Below are positions 30,260 to 39,673 of a stretch of DNA of 64,000 nucleotides, one piece after another. Each line of letters opens with the position of its first letter. The first letter of the stretch is position 1. The position numbers and the translations under genes are program-made. The notes under the pieces were generated by a model. It worked only from the letters and a program-made list of their open reading frames with translations, ran no database searches and had not been told where the DNA came from. This DNA comes from JAOPZW01 sp963806015 (GTDB lineage Bacteria > Actinomycetota > Thermoleophilia > Solirubrobacterales > Solirubrobacteraceae), in NCBI GenBank assembly GCA_963806015.1, contig CAWDWM010000006.1, forward strand, positions 682,001-746,000, in the 5' to 3' direction.

Positions 30260-32941
30260 ATGGATTCCACGCCCGCCCGCCCATCACGGCGCGGCCTGGT
30301 GGCGCGCGGCTATGCCGCGATCGTCGTCGGCCTGCGCCTCTTCGTCCCACTCGCGTGGATCGCGGTCGCGGTCGCTGCCACCGTCGCGCTGCCCAGCCTG
30401 GGCAACGCACCGGCGGCGCCGCTCGACGACCTCGCGGCCAAGGGCGGCAGCGCGGCGCGCGCCCAGGCGCTGGCCACCCGCACGTTCGGCTTCCCGCTGG
30501 CCACCGACACCGCCGTCGTCCAGCGCGACCCGCGCGGGCTCTCCCAGGACGCCCAGCACCGCCAGGTCGACGCCGCGCAGACCGTCCGCGACCGCAGCGA
30601 CGACGCGCTGAGCCCCATCAGCGCAGCCGTCCCGATCAGCAACGCGAACGTCCGCGTGCCGTCCGGGGAGAAGGGCACGACGGCGATCACCTACCTGCTG
30701 TTCGCGCCCGACACGAGCCTCGACGAGGAGTCCGCGGTCTCCCAGCACTATGCGCAGCAGACGCTCGGCGGCCCGCGGGCCGCCGTCGTGGGCGTCACCG
30801 GCGCGGCGCCCGCGCGCGAGGCGCAGTTCCACGAGATCGAGCAGGCGCTGCCGCTCATCGAGGCCGCCAGCGTCGTGCTCATCGCCCTGATCGTGGCTCT
30901 CGCCTTTCGCTCGATCGGCGCGCCGCTCGTGGCGCTCGCCGCGGCGGGCGTCGCCTACGCGATCACGATGCGGGTGCTGCCGTGGCTCGGCGAGCGCGCG
31001 AACGTCACCGTGCCCAAGGAGATCGAGCCCGTCGTCGTGGTCCTGCTGCTCGGCCTGGTCACCGACTACTCGATCTTCTTCCTGTCCGAGACGCGCCGCC
31101 GGCTGCGCGCGGGCGACGAGCGCCTGCCCGCCGCGCGCGGGGCGATCGCGGAGGTCGCCCCGATCGTCTTCACCGCCGGGCTGATCGTGGCCGCCGGTAC
31201 GGCCGCGTTGGTGGTCGGCCACCTGCAGTTCTTCCGCGCCTTCGGGCCCGGGCTGGCCGCCACCACGCTGATCACCCTGGCCGTGGCGGTCACGCTGGTC
31301 CCGGCTCTGGTCGCCCTCTTCGGGCCGCGCCTGTTCGGCAAGAGCCTGCGCCACGCGACGGCGCCGGCCGACCCCGACGCCGGCAACGGCACCGACCCGC
31401 GCTGGGCCGACGGGCGGATGCCGCTCAGGCTCACGCGCCCGATGACCGCCGTGCGGCGTACCGGCGAGCTCGCCCGCGAGCACCAGACCGCGCGCTGGCG
31501 CCTGGTGCTCTCGCGCATCGCCTCCTCGCGCCCCGTGGCGCTGCCGATCGCCCTCATCGCCATCGCGCTGCTGGCCTTCGCCGCCTCCAACGTCCGCTCG
31601 ACGAAGCTCGGGCTGAGCCTCATCAGGGCGCTCCCGGCGAGCACCGAGGTGCGCCGCGCCGACGACGCGGCCACCCGCGGCTTCGCCCCGGGGATCGTGT
31701 CGCCGACCGAGATCGACCTCCTCGCGCCCGGGATCGCCGCGCGCGGCGCGCAGCTGGCGCGCCTGCAGGATCTGGTCGGGCGCCAGCCCGGCGTCGCGGC
31801 CGTCATCGGGCCCCGCGATCAGCCGCCTCCGCCCGCGCCGCAGGTCACCGTGTCGCGTGACGGGGGCGGCGCGCGGCTCGCCGTCGTCCTCGACAGCGAC
31901 CCGCTGGGCGCCCCGGCGATCGATCACCTGCGCGCGCTGCGCGACCGCATGCCGGGCCTGCTGCGCAGCGCCGGGCTGACCGGCACGCGCGTCGCCTACG
32001 GCGGGCAGACGGCGCTGGCCGACGACACTGTCTCGCGCGTCCTGGACGACCTCGCGCGGGTCGCCGTCGTCGCCATCCTCGTGAACCTGCTGCTGCTCGC
32101 GCTCTTCATGCGCGCCCTCGTGGCGCCCCTCTACCTCGTCGCCTCCAGCATCCTGGGCCTGCTGGCCAGCCTCGGACTGACCACGCTCTTCTTCCAGAAG
32201 GTCCTGGGTCACGACGACCTCACCTACTACGTCCCCTTCGCGGCCGCGGTGCTGCTCGTCGCCCTCGGCTCGGACTACAACGTCTTCGTCGCCGGGCGGA
32301 TATGGGACGAGGCGCGACGCATGCGCCTGCGCGAGGCGATCGCCGTCGCCGCGCCGCAGGCCGCCCGGGCGGTGACGGTGGCCGGGCTGGCGCTGGCCGC
32401 CTCCTTCGCGCTGCTGGCGATCGTCCCGCTCGGCTCGTTCCGCGAGTTCGCCTTCGTGATGGGCGTGGGCGTGCTGATCGACACCTTCATCGTGCGCACG
32501 CTGCTGGTGCCCGCGCTGACGTCGCTGTTCGGCGAGCGCGCGTGGTGGCCGGGCCGGCGGGTGCGGCGACTGTCGACGCGCGAGTTCCTCGACCTCGTCG
32601 GCGGCCGCGCCGGCCTGCGGCGAGGCGATGCGCACCGCGCCACCGACGCCGCGCTCGTCACCCTCTCCGAGCGCATCACGCCGCGCGAGACCCACGTGCT
32701 CGCCGCCCAGCTCCCGCGCGACCTGCGGCCATCGGTGCTCTCGCCGCCCGGCGGCACCGAGCGCTTCGGCGCCGAGGAGTTCGTGCGCCGGGTGGGCGAG
32801 CGCGAGGGCGTCGACGACCGCGAGGCCGAGGCGCATGCGCGCGCGGTTCTCATCACCCTCGGCGACGCGGTGGCGGGCGACCTCGACTACGTCCGGGCCC
32901 AGCTTTCCGCCGACTACGCCCCCCTGTTCGACGGGGCTTGA
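30260..32941 (+). CDS. MMPL/RND-type transporter fused to a C-terminal DUF2267 domain
   Basis: 893 residues. Two MMPL halves, each with one isolated membrane segment, an extracellular loop and a bundle of five or six segments: first bundle about 200-365 (PVVVVLLLGLVTDYSIFFLSETRRRL), second about 595-765 (ALGSDYNVFVAGRIWDEARRM). The Asp in TDYS and SDYN are the proton-relay positions of MMPL proteins. Residues about 770-893 are cytoplasmic and match DUF2267: two repeats with TREFLDLVGGRAGL and AEEFVRRVGEREGV, each followed by an A-x-x-x-x-L-x-x-L-(S/G) helix. DUF2267 normally stands alone. The substrate is probably lipid-like, by family. A GGGGAAGGA precedes the ATG. Confidence 0.8.
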   Translation: MDSTPARPSRRGLVARGYAAIVVGLRLFVPLAWIAVAVAATVALPSLGNAPAAPLDDLAAKGGSAARAQALATRTFGFPLATDTAVVQRDPRGLSQDAQHRQVDAAQTVRDRSDDALSPISAAVPISNANVRVPSGEKGTTAITYLLFAPDTSLDEESAVSQHYAQQTLGGPRAAVVGVTGAAPAREAQFHEIEQALPLIEAASVVLIALIVALAFRSIGAPLVALAAAGVAYAITMRVLPWLGERANVTVPKEIEPVVVVLLLGLVTDYSIFFLSETRRRLRAGDERLPAARGAIAEVAPIVFTAGLIVAAGTAALVVGHLQFFRAFGPGLAATTLITLAVAVTLVPALVALFGPRLFGKSLRHATAPADPDAGNGTDPRWADGRMPLRLTRPMTAVRRTGELAREHQTARWRLVLSRIASSRPVALPIALIAIALLAFAASNVRSTKLGLSLIRALPASTEVRRADDAATRGFAPGIVSPTEIDLLAPGIAARGAQLARLQDLVGRQPGVAAVIGPRDQPPPPAPQVTVSRDGGGARLAVVLDSDPLGAPAIDHLRALRDRMPGLLRSAGLTGTRVAYGGQTALADDTVSRVLDDLARVAVVAILVNLLLLALFMRALVAPLYLVASSILGLLASLGLTTLFFQKVLGHDDLTYYVPFAAAVLLVALGSDYNVFVAGRIWDEARRMRLREAIAVAAPQAARAVTVAGLALAASFALLAIVPLGSFREFAFVMGVGVLIDTFIVRTLLVPALTSLFGERAWWPGRRVRRLSTREFLDLVGGRAGLRRGDAHRATDAALVTLSERITPRETHVLAAQLPRDLRPSVLSPPGGTERFGAEEFVRRVGEREGVDDREAEAHARAVLITLGDAVAGDLDYVRAQLSADYAPLFDGA

Positions 32942-32994
32942 GCCTCAGCTGTCGCCGCGCGCGTCGTGGTGCGCGAACATGCTGAGCGCTGCCC

Positions 32995-34683
32995 GTGAAA
33001 GCCAGTTCGATCCTCACCATCGTCGCCGCCATCGCGGCCGTCGCCGTCGCCGCGGTCATCGCGTCGGGCGGCGGTGGCAAGGCGAAGACCGACAGCGCCG
33101 GCCGCGCGCCGGCCGCCTCCGCCCCGGCCGGCAGCCAGCAGCTGTCCTTCGTCGTCTCGCCCGAGAAGGAGCAGCTGCTCAAGGCGGCGGTGGCGAAGTT
33201 CAACGCGTCCGCCACGCAGGTGGCCGGCAAGCGCGTCTTCGTCGCGATGAAGGCGATGAACTCCGGCGACGCCGAGAACGCCATCGCCCGAGGGCGCCTG
33301 CAGCCCGACGTGTGGTCGCCGGCCGGCTCGTTCTGGGGCCGCCTGCTGAACCTCCGCGCCGACAAGGCGTACGTGGCCACGGACAACCCGTCGATCGTGC
33401 GCACCCCGCTGGTGATCGCGATGTGGGAGCCGATGGCGCAGGCGCTGGGCTATCCGCGCAAGGCGGTCGCGTTCGAGGACATCGTGCGCCTGGCCACCGA
33501 CCCGCGCGGGTGGGCGGCAGTCGGCCGGCCGAACTTCGGGCGCTTCAAGTACGTGCACACCAACCCCGACAGCTCGACGTCGGGCGCCGAGGCGGTCACC
33601 GGCTCCTACTACGCGCTCGCGGGCAAGAAGGAGGGGCTCACCGACTCCGACGTCGCCAGGGTCGCGCCGCGCGTCAAGGACCTCGAGCGCTCGATCGTGC
33701 ATTACGGCGACTCGACGCTCTTCATCGAGGACCAGCTGTGCAAGGGCGGCCTGGCCTACGCCTCGGCGGTGGCGATGGAGGAGACGACGGTCATCGACTT
33801 CAACCGCCGGCGCTGCTCCAACACCAAGCTCGTGGCGCTGTACCCCCAGGAGGGCTCGTTCTTCAGCGACTCGCCCTACATCGTGCTCAACGCCGACTGG
33901 GTGACGCCCGCCGATCGCCAGGCCGCCGGCGCCTTCCAGAAGTTCCTGGCCGGCGAGGTCAACGCGGACCTGGCCGGGCGCTACGGCTTCCGCCCCGGTG
34001 ACCCCGAGGCCAAGGCGGCCGGTTTCGTGAGCACGGCCAACGGCGCCGACCCGACCAAGCCGCGCCGCGAGCTGACGCTCCCAGAGCCGACGGTCCTCAA
34101 CAAGGTGCTCACGACCTGGCGGCGCGACCGCAAGCCGGCGCGCGTGATGCTCGTCCTCGACAACTCGGGCTCGATGCAGGACGAGGACAAGCTCGCCCAC
34201 GCCAAGCAGGGGCTGCTCGCCTTCTTCCGCCAGGTCGCCCCGCAGGACGAGATCGGGCTGACCAAGTTCTCCTCGAAGGTGACCCAGCTCGTGGCGCCCG
34301 CGCCGTTCACCGCCAACCGCGCGGCCCTCACGAAGGCGGTCAACGGGATCATCCCCGAGGACGACACCACGGTCTACGACGCCACCGTCCAGGCGGTCGA
34401 CGCGATCAAGGCCCGCGCGGACTCCGAGCACATCAACGCCGTCGTGGTCCTCACCGACGGAGCCGACACGAGCTCGTCGGTCACCAGCCGGCAGGTCCTC
34501 GACCGCCTCGGGCAGGAGGGCAAGGCCGAGAGCAACGCCGTGCGCGTGTTCACCATCGCCTACGGCTCCGACGCGAAGGCGTCCGAGCTCGACCGCTTCG
34601 CGGCCGCCTCCGGCGGCAAGGGCTTCACCGCCTCGACCGCCGATATCGAGCAGGTCTACCGATCGATCTCGAGCTTCTTCTAG
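32995..34683 (+). CDS. extracellular solute-binding protein with C-terminal VWA domain
   Basis: 562 residues. An N-terminal hydrophobic segment (ILTIVAAIAAVAVAAVIASGG) anchors or exports it. Residues about 45-370 are a periplasmic-binding-protein-like fold (PDVWSPAGSFW, IVRTPLVIAMWEPMAQALGY). Residues about 380-560 are a von Willebrand factor A domain with a full MIDAS: VLDNSGSMQ (DxSxS), the Thr of DDTTVYDAT and VVLTDGAD. There is no lipobox Cys. It starts at GTG 32995, 53 bases after the MMPL gene, and its stop shares a base with the next start. Confidence 0.8.
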   Translation: MKASSILTIVAAIAAVAVAAVIASGGGGKAKTDSAGRAPAASAPAGSQQLSFVVSPEKEQLLKAAVAKFNASATQVAGKRVFVAMKAMNSGDAENAIARGRLQPDVWSPAGSFWGRLLNLRADKAYVATDNPSIVRTPLVIAMWEPMAQALGYPRKAVAFEDIVRLATDPRGWAAVGRPNFGRFKYVHTNPDSSTSGAEAVTGSYYALAGKKEGLTDSDVARVAPRVKDLERSIVHYGDSTLFIEDQLCKGGLAYASAVAMEETTVIDFNRRRCSNTKLVALYPQEGSFFSDSPYIVLNADWVTPADRQAAGAFQKFLAGEVNADLAGRYGFRPGDPEAKAAGFVSTANGADPTKPRRELTLPEPTVLNKVLTTWRRDRKPARVMLVLDNSGSMQDEDKLAHAKQGLLAFFRQVAPQDEIGLTKFSSKVTQLVAPAPFTANRAALTKAVNGIIPEDDTTVYDATVQAVDAIKARADSEHINAVVVLTDGADTSSSVTSRQVLDRLGQEGKAESNAVRVFTIAYGSDAKASELDRFAAASGGKGFTASTADIEQVYRSISSFF

Positions 34684-35522
34684 TGCCCTCCTCAGAGCTC
34701 GTCACCCGCGGCGCTCTGGCCCGCCGTCTGGCGGTCAACGCGGCGACCAAGCCGCTGAACGTCGCGGTCCTCGGCGGCCTCATCGTCGTGGGAATCGTGC
34801 TCGACCTGATCGTGGTGGTGGGCGTCATCGCGATCGTCGCCTACCTGGTGCTCGTCGCCCTGACCTTCTTCGACGCCGAGGAGGCCAAGCGGGTGGGCGA
34901 CGAGCTCTACGCGGGCCGGCGCCCCGGCGAGCGCGATCGCGCCCCGGCGCTCGACCTCGGCACGCTCGAGCCGCGCATCTCCGTGCTCGTCCAGCAGGCG
35001 CGCGAGACCGCGGCGGGCATCCGCGACGCCATCGCCCAGGCCGACCATCCCTTCGACGACGTCGCCGCCGACGTCGACGCGCTCGTCGCCGCGATGGACA
35101 CCTCGGCGCGCCGGGCGCAGCTCATCTCCTCCACGCTGGCCGGGCAGGCGCGCGCCGGGCAGGATGTCGCAGGCCTGGAACGGACGATCGCCGACCTGCG
35201 CGGGCGCGCCGACGACGCCGACGTGCGCGCGCTGGTCTCCGACCTCGAGGCCCAGCGCGACGCGACCGCGCGCCTGCAGGACCGCCTGGAGCGCTTCGAG
35301 GTGGGCATGCAGCGCATCTGCGCCTCGCTGGGCCTGCTGCGCACGCGCCTGGTCGAGATGTCGGCCTCCGAGGAGGAGGCTGCCCAGCGCGAGCTGGCGC
35401 GCCAGTCCCGCGAGCTGCGCGAGCGCACCGACCTGCTGGCCGAGGCGATGGCCGAGGTCTTCGCCGACGACGACGAGCAGCACGTCGAGCTGCCGGTCGC
35501 CGAGCGCCCGGCCGACCGCTAG
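34683..35522 (+). CDS. membrane-anchored coiled-coil protein
   Basis: 279 residues. Two membrane segments near the N-terminus (about 27-66, LNVAVLGGLIVVGIVLDLIVVVGVIAIVAYLVLV), then a long, highly charged alpha-helical region from about 100 to 265 with heptad-like Leu/Ala spacing (LEAQRDATARLQDRLERFE). It may dimerise at the membrane. The shape recalls XpaC/TelA-associated proteins, but I see no diagnostic motif. The GTG overlaps the VWA gene stop by one base, so the two are surely co-translated. Confidence 0.65.
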   Translation: MPSSELVTRGALARRLAVNAATKPLNVAVLGGLIVVGIVLDLIVVVGVIAIVAYLVLVALTFFDAEEAKRVGDELYAGRRPGERDRAPALDLGTLEPRISVLVQQARETAAGIRDAIAQADHPFDDVAADVDALVAAMDTSARRAQLISSTLAGQARAGQDVAGLERTIADLRGRADDADVRALVSDLEAQRDATARLQDRLERFEVGMQRICASLGLLRTRLVEMSASEEEAAQRELARQSRELRERTDLLAEAMAEVFADDDEQHVELPVAERPADR

Positions 35523-35568
35523 ACGATCGGGCGGGTCCGCGGCCGGCGCGGGGCCCATACTTGAGCCG

Positions 35569-35997
35569 ATGGGGGTCCGGCTCGGACGCCTGCCGCGGTG
35601 GCTGTCCGCAGCGGCGGTGGCGTATTCATTCTGGCTCGCCGGGTTCGCGTGGTTCTTCGGCGGCGTGCAGCGCTGCTTCGAGCACTGCTACCGCCACTCC
35701 GATCCGGTCGCGGCATCGTTCGGCTGGTCGCGCTTCTGGGATGCCTGGCAGTGGCCGGTCATCGCGTGGCTCGGCATGGCGCTGCTCCTGCTCGCCGCGG
35801 TGATGGCGGGCCTGGTGTGGCGCGAGCGCCGCGGGCTGTCGACGGCCGCCGCCGGCGCGTGGGCCGCCGCGGCACTCGCGCTGACCGTGCTGGTCGCGAG
35901 CGCCTCCACCGACACCGGGATCGATCCCGCGCTGTGGACGGGGGTGGGCGCGGCGCTGGTCGGCGCGGCGGTCGCGTCGGAGGGGTGGCCCGCGTAG
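35569..35997 (+). CDS. four-helix membrane protein, unknown function
   Basis: 142 residues with hydrophobic segments at about 13-31, 62-84, 93-112 and 121-138. A Cys-containing loop (CFEHCYRHS) lies between the first two. No family recognised. A CATACT hexamer lies seven bases before the ATG. One base separates its stop from the next start, so it may be transcribed with the secreted protein downstream. Confidence 0.55.
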   Translation: MGVRLGRLPRWLSAAAVAYSFWLAGFAWFFGGVQRCFEHCYRHSDPVAASFGWSRFWDAWQWPVIAWLGMALLLLAAVMAGLVWRERRGLSTAAAGAWAAAALALTVLVASASTDTGIDPALWTGVGAALVGAAVASEGWPA

Positions 35998-35998
35998 G

Positions 35999-37720
35999 AT
36001 GGCGCCCGTCGCGCGCCGCCTCGATACGAAGCTGCTTCGGGCCATCGCCGGCGGGGCCGCGTGCCTCGCCGCCGCGCTGCTCGCACCCGCCGGTGCGCTC
36101 GCGGCGACGCCGCTGACGATCGGCAGCGGTCACAAGCCCGGCGTGGCCGTCGACGGGGCGGGCACGGCGTACATCGCGTGGTACGGCCCGGAGAGCAATG
36201 TGACCTCGCTGCACTTCTGCCGCCTTCCGCGCGGGGCAGGCGCGTGCGACGTCGCGACGACCATCGCGGCGCCGGGCACGACGCTCAGCCGGCCGTTCGT
36301 CACCGTCGACGGCGCCACCGTGCGTGTCGTCTCCTACCGCTACGGGCTCACGGGCGCGCGCTTCGACCAGATCTGGGAGTTCACCTCGGCCGACGGGGGC
36401 GCCACGTTCGACGCCGGCCACCCCTCCGGGATCGCCCCGTTCGACGAGGCCGTGCGCGGGCCCGGGAACACGCTGACGGTGACGACCAACGCCGAGTCGA
36501 CCGGGCTGGCGGTCCAGAGCGTCCCGCTCGACGGACCGGACGCCGGCGAGAGCCAGGCCATCCTCTCGGCCGACCACCCGTACAACGGAACGGTGGGCCT
36601 CTTCGACGCCAACACGGCGATCGCGGTCTTCGCCGACGGCTCGAGCCAGGCGCAGTTCCGCCGCGGCGCGGGCAACCTCAACGACCCCGCGAGCTGGACG
36701 CCACCCGTCGACATCGGCTACGCCGACTACCCGCGGCTGGCGGGCGGCCCGTCGGGCCTGTTCCTGCTCTCGGGGACCGAGACGAACATGCTGACCGTGC
36801 GCAGGTTCGACGGCGCGACGTTCACCGCCGGCGTCAAGATCGCCGACCAGGGCGACGACGCGCAGGCGCATCTCGCCGAGGATCCCGCGGGACGGCTGCA
36901 TGCCGTGTTCGCTCACAACACCGCCGCCGGCCTCGAGCTCGACTACGCCACGTCCGACAACGGCGTGAGCTGGCAGTCGGGGCCGCTGCTGACCCAGACC
37001 GGGGCGCAGGGCGTCGGCCAGCTGCGCGCGGCGGCGGCCGCCGACCACATCGGGGTCGCGGCCTGGGAGACGTCGTCGGGCGCGGAGTCCGAGGTCCGCG
37101 TCCTCGGCATCGGCCCCACCGGCGGCGCGTCGCCGCCGGTGCCGGGCAAGTCGGTGGTCGTCGGCGTGGTTTCCGGGCAGGTGTTCGTCAGGTCGGCGGC
37201 CGGGAAGCGCACGCGCCTGACCGGCGCGGCGAACATCCCCGTCGGCGCCCAGGTCGATACCCGCAAGGGCCGCGTGCGGCTGACCTCCGCGGCGACCGGC
37301 AGCGGCCGCACGACGCAGACGGCTGACTTCTACCAGGGCGCCTTCAAGGTCAAGCAGGCGCTGCCCACGCGCAACCGGGCCACGGCGGCGCTGACCACCG
37401 ACCTCGTCCTCAGCGGCCAGACGTCGCGGTCGCAGTGCGCGTCGGGCCGGGGCGCGAGCGCGGCGACGGTCGCCAAGAAGAAGAAGAAGAAGGGCCCGCA
37501 CGCGGTGCTGGGCAAGCTGTGGGGCAACGGCAAGGGCAAGTTCCGCACCAGCGGCAAGTACAGCGCCGCCACGGTGCGCGGGACGATCTGGCTCACCGAG
37601 GATCGCTGCGACGGGACGCTGACCACCGTCAAGCGCGGCACCGTGAGCGTGCGCGATCTCCGGCGCAAGAAGACGGTCTCCGTGAAGGCCGGGCACAGCT
37701 ATCTGGCCCGCGCCCGTTAG
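35999..37720 (+). CDS. secreted repeat protein with C-terminal FecR-like domain
   Basis: 573 residues. Signal peptide (LRAIAGGAACLAAALLAPAGALA). Residues about 40-375 are sialidase-like or propeller-like units (GVAVDGAGTAYIAWYGP, TSADGGATFDAG, DNGVSWQSGP with Asp-box-like S-x-D-x-G-x-T/S-W). The rest is a FecR-like tail: VRSAAGKRTRLTGAANIPVG, VDTRKGRVRLTSAA, then a Lys run and TVRGTIWLTEDRCDGT...VSVRDLRRKKTVSVKAGHSYL. This tail is common on secreted proteins of Solirubrobacterales-like genomes and probably attaches to or displays on the envelope. Convergent with lutC, overlapping by four bases. Confidence 0.7.
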   Translation: MAPVARRLDTKLLRAIAGGAACLAAALLAPAGALAATPLTIGSGHKPGVAVDGAGTAYIAWYGPESNVTSLHFCRLPRGAGACDVATTIAAPGTTLSRPFVTVDGATVRVVSYRYGLTGARFDQIWEFTSADGGATFDAGHPSGIAPFDEAVRGPGNTLTVTTNAESTGLAVQSVPLDGPDAGESQAILSADHPYNGTVGLFDANTAIAVFADGSSQAQFRRGAGNLNDPASWTPPVDIGYADYPRLAGGPSGLFLLSGTETNMLTVRRFDGATFTAGVKIADQGDDAQAHLAEDPAGRLHAVFAHNTAAGLELDYATSDNGVSWQSGPLLTQTGAQGVGQLRAAAAADHIGVAAWETSSGAESEVRVLGIGPTGGASPPVPGKSVVVGVVSGQVFVRSAAGKRTRLTGAANIPVGAQVDTRKGRVRLTSAATGSGRTTQTADFYQGAFKVKQALPTRNRATAALTTDLVLSGQTSRSQCASGRGASAATVAKKKKKKGPHAVLGKLWGNGKGKFRTSGKYSAATVRGTIWLTEDRCDGTLTTVKRGTVSVRDLRRKKTVSVKAGHSYLARAR

Positions 37721-38325
37721 ACCAGCAGCACTTCCAGGCGCCGCGGGCCGTGGACGCCCTCGACGCGTTCGAGCTCGATGTCGCTCGTGGCGCTGGGGCC
37801 CGAGACGAAGGTGAAGGGGCCGCGGCCGCCCTCCAGGGCGCGGATCGCCTCGGGCACGGTGGCGACGACCTGGGCGCGCTCGACCACGCAGATGTGCAGG
37901 TCGGGCACCAGCGTCAGCGCGCGCCGGCCCGAGCGCTCGCCGCCGTCCAGGACGATCGTGCCGGTCTCCGCGATGGCCAGCGCGCAGCCCGTGATGGCGC
38001 CGTCGAGCGCGTCGAGCTCGCGCGCGCTGAGCCCGTGGTCCTCGACCAGCTCCAGCAGCTCGGGGCGCCACGGCAGGGCCGCCGGGATCCCGAGCCGGCG
38101 CGCCGCGTGCTCGGCGCACACCAGCCCGATGGTGGCGGCGACGTCGTCCGCCTCGCGCACCGTCGCGCGGTAGTCCGACACGCGCTCGGCGAAGCGCGCG
38201 ACGGGATCGCCCGGCGGCAGCGGCGCGGGCTCATAGGGCTGCGGCGGCGCCAGCGGCTCGCCGGCCGGCACGTCGCCCAGTGCGGCGCGCACGCGGGCCA
38301 GGACGTCGTCACGTGCGGTGCTCAC
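37717..38325 (-). CDS. lutC: L-lactate utilization protein LutC
   Basis: 202 residues, LUD domain. Seen: GCALAIAETGTIVLDGGERSGRRALTLVPDLHICVV and the terminal FVSGPSATSDIELERVEGVHGPRRLEV, both characteristic of LutC. It is one of three subunits that oxidise L-lactate to pyruvate in the absence of classical LldD. It starts 17 bases inside lutB. Confidence 0.93.
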   Translation of the reverse strand: MSTARDDVLARVRAALGDVPAGEPLAPPQPYEPAPLPPGDPVARFAERVSDYRATVREADDVAATIGLVCAEHAARRLGIPAALPWRPELLELVEDHGLSARELDALDGAITGCALAIAETGTIVLDGGERSGRRALTLVPDLHICVVERAQVVATVPEAIRALEGGRGPFTFVSGPSATSDIELERVEGVHGPRRLEVLLV

Positions 38326-39673
38326 GCCACCAGTCCCTGAAGGTCTGCGCGGGCACCTCGGGCAGCTCGCGCGAGCGCGTCCACGGCCGCATGGCGGCGC
38401 CGGCCAGCGGCCCGCGCCCGAGCTTGGCGGCGCGCTGCGCGGCCTCGTAGGCCCGGCGATCGGAGAAGAGGCGCGCCATCGCCGCCATCGCCGCGCGCTC
38501 GGGCAGCGGCGCGCCCACCTCGCGCACCACGCGCCCGCGGAGGTGCACGAGGATCGACGGGATGTCGATCTTGACCGGGCAGACCTCGTAGCAGGCGCCG
38601 CACAGCGAGCTGGCCCATGGCAGCGTCGGCGCGTTGTCGAGGCCCTGTAGCTGGGGCGTGAGGATCGCGCCGATCGGCCCGGGGTAGACGCTCCCGTAAG
38701 CGTGGCCGCCGGTGCGCTCGTAGACCGGGCACACGTTCAGGCACGCCGAGCAGCGGATGCAGCGCAGCGCGGCGCGCCCGACCTCGTCGGCCAGGACGTC
38801 GGTGCGTCCGGCGTCGAGCAGGACCAGGTGGAACTCGCGCGGGCCGTCGCCGTCCGCCACGCCCGACCAGATCGACGTGTACGGGTTCATCCGCTCGCCC
38901 GTCGAGGAGCGCGGCAGCAGCTGGAGCATGACCTCGAGGTCGCGGAAGCGCGGGAGGATCTTCTCGATCCCCACCACCGAAACGAGCACCTCGGGCAGCG
39001 TCGTGCACATGCGCCCGTTGCCCTCGGACTCGAGCACGACCACGTGGCCGGTCTCCGCCACGGCGAAGTTGGCGCCGCTGACGCCGACCGGCACCGACAG
39101 GAACTTCGCGCGCAGATGCGCGCGCGCCGCGGCGGTCAGCTCGGCGGGCTCGTCGGAGACCTCGACGCCCAGCTCGCGCCGGAAGAGCTCGGCGATCTGG
39201 GCTCGGTTGCGGTGGATGGCGGGGACGAGGATGTGCGAGGACGTGTCGTCGGAGAGCTGGTTGATGAGCTCGGCCAGATCGGTCTCCACGGCGTGCACGC
39301 CGACCGCCTCGAGGCGGTCGTTGAGGTCGATCTCGTCGGTGGCCAGCGACTTGACCTTGATGACCTCGTCGGAGCCGTGGGCGCGGGCGACGTCGGCCAC
39401 CACCGCGGCGGCCTCGGCGCCGTCGCGCGCCCAGTGCACGGTGCCGCCGGCGCGCTGGACGGACTCCTCCAGGCGCTCGAGGTGGACGTCGAGGTGGCGC
39501 AGCGCGCGCTCCTTGATCTCCGCGCCGGCGTCGCGCAGGGCCTCCCAGTCGGGCACCTCGGCCACCACCCGCGCGCGCTTGTCGCGGATCGTCCTCGTCG
39601 CGTGGCCGAGGTTGCGCCGCAGCTGGCTGTCGGCCAGCGCGGTGCGCGCGGCGCGCGGGAAGCCGTCCTTCAC
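38309..39673 (-). CDS. lutB: L-lactate utilization iron-sulfur protein LutB
   Basis: 454 residues. An N-terminal LUD domain (VKSLATDEIDLNDRLEA, AETGHVVVLESEGNGRMCTTLPEV) is followed by two 4Fe-4S motifs, CIRCSACLNVCPVY and CGACYEVCPVKI. This is the electron-transfer core of the LutABC complex. The GTG at 39673 gives a four-base overlap with lutA; longer frames run backward into lutA and are not used. Confidence 0.94.
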   Translation of the reverse strand: MKDGFPRAARTALADSQLRRNLGHATRTIRDKRARVVAEVPDWEALRDAGAEIKERALRHLDVHLERLEESVQRAGGTVHWARDGAEAAAVVADVARAHGSDEVIKVKSLATDEIDLNDRLEAVGVHAVETDLAELINQLSDDTSSHILVPAIHRNRAQIAELFRRELGVEVSDEPAELTAAARAHLRAKFLSVPVGVSGANFAVAETGHVVVLESEGNGRMCTTLPEVLVSVVGIEKILPRFRDLEVMLQLLPRSSTGERMNPYTSIWSGVADGDGPREFHLVLLDAGRTDVLADEVGRAALRCIRCSACLNVCPVYERTGGHAYGSVYPGPIGAILTPQLQGLDNAPTLPWASSLCGACYEVCPVKIDIPSILVHLRGRVVREVGAPLPERAAMAAMARLFSDRRAYEAAQRAAKLGRGPLAGAAMRPWTRSRELPEVPAQTFRDWWREHRT

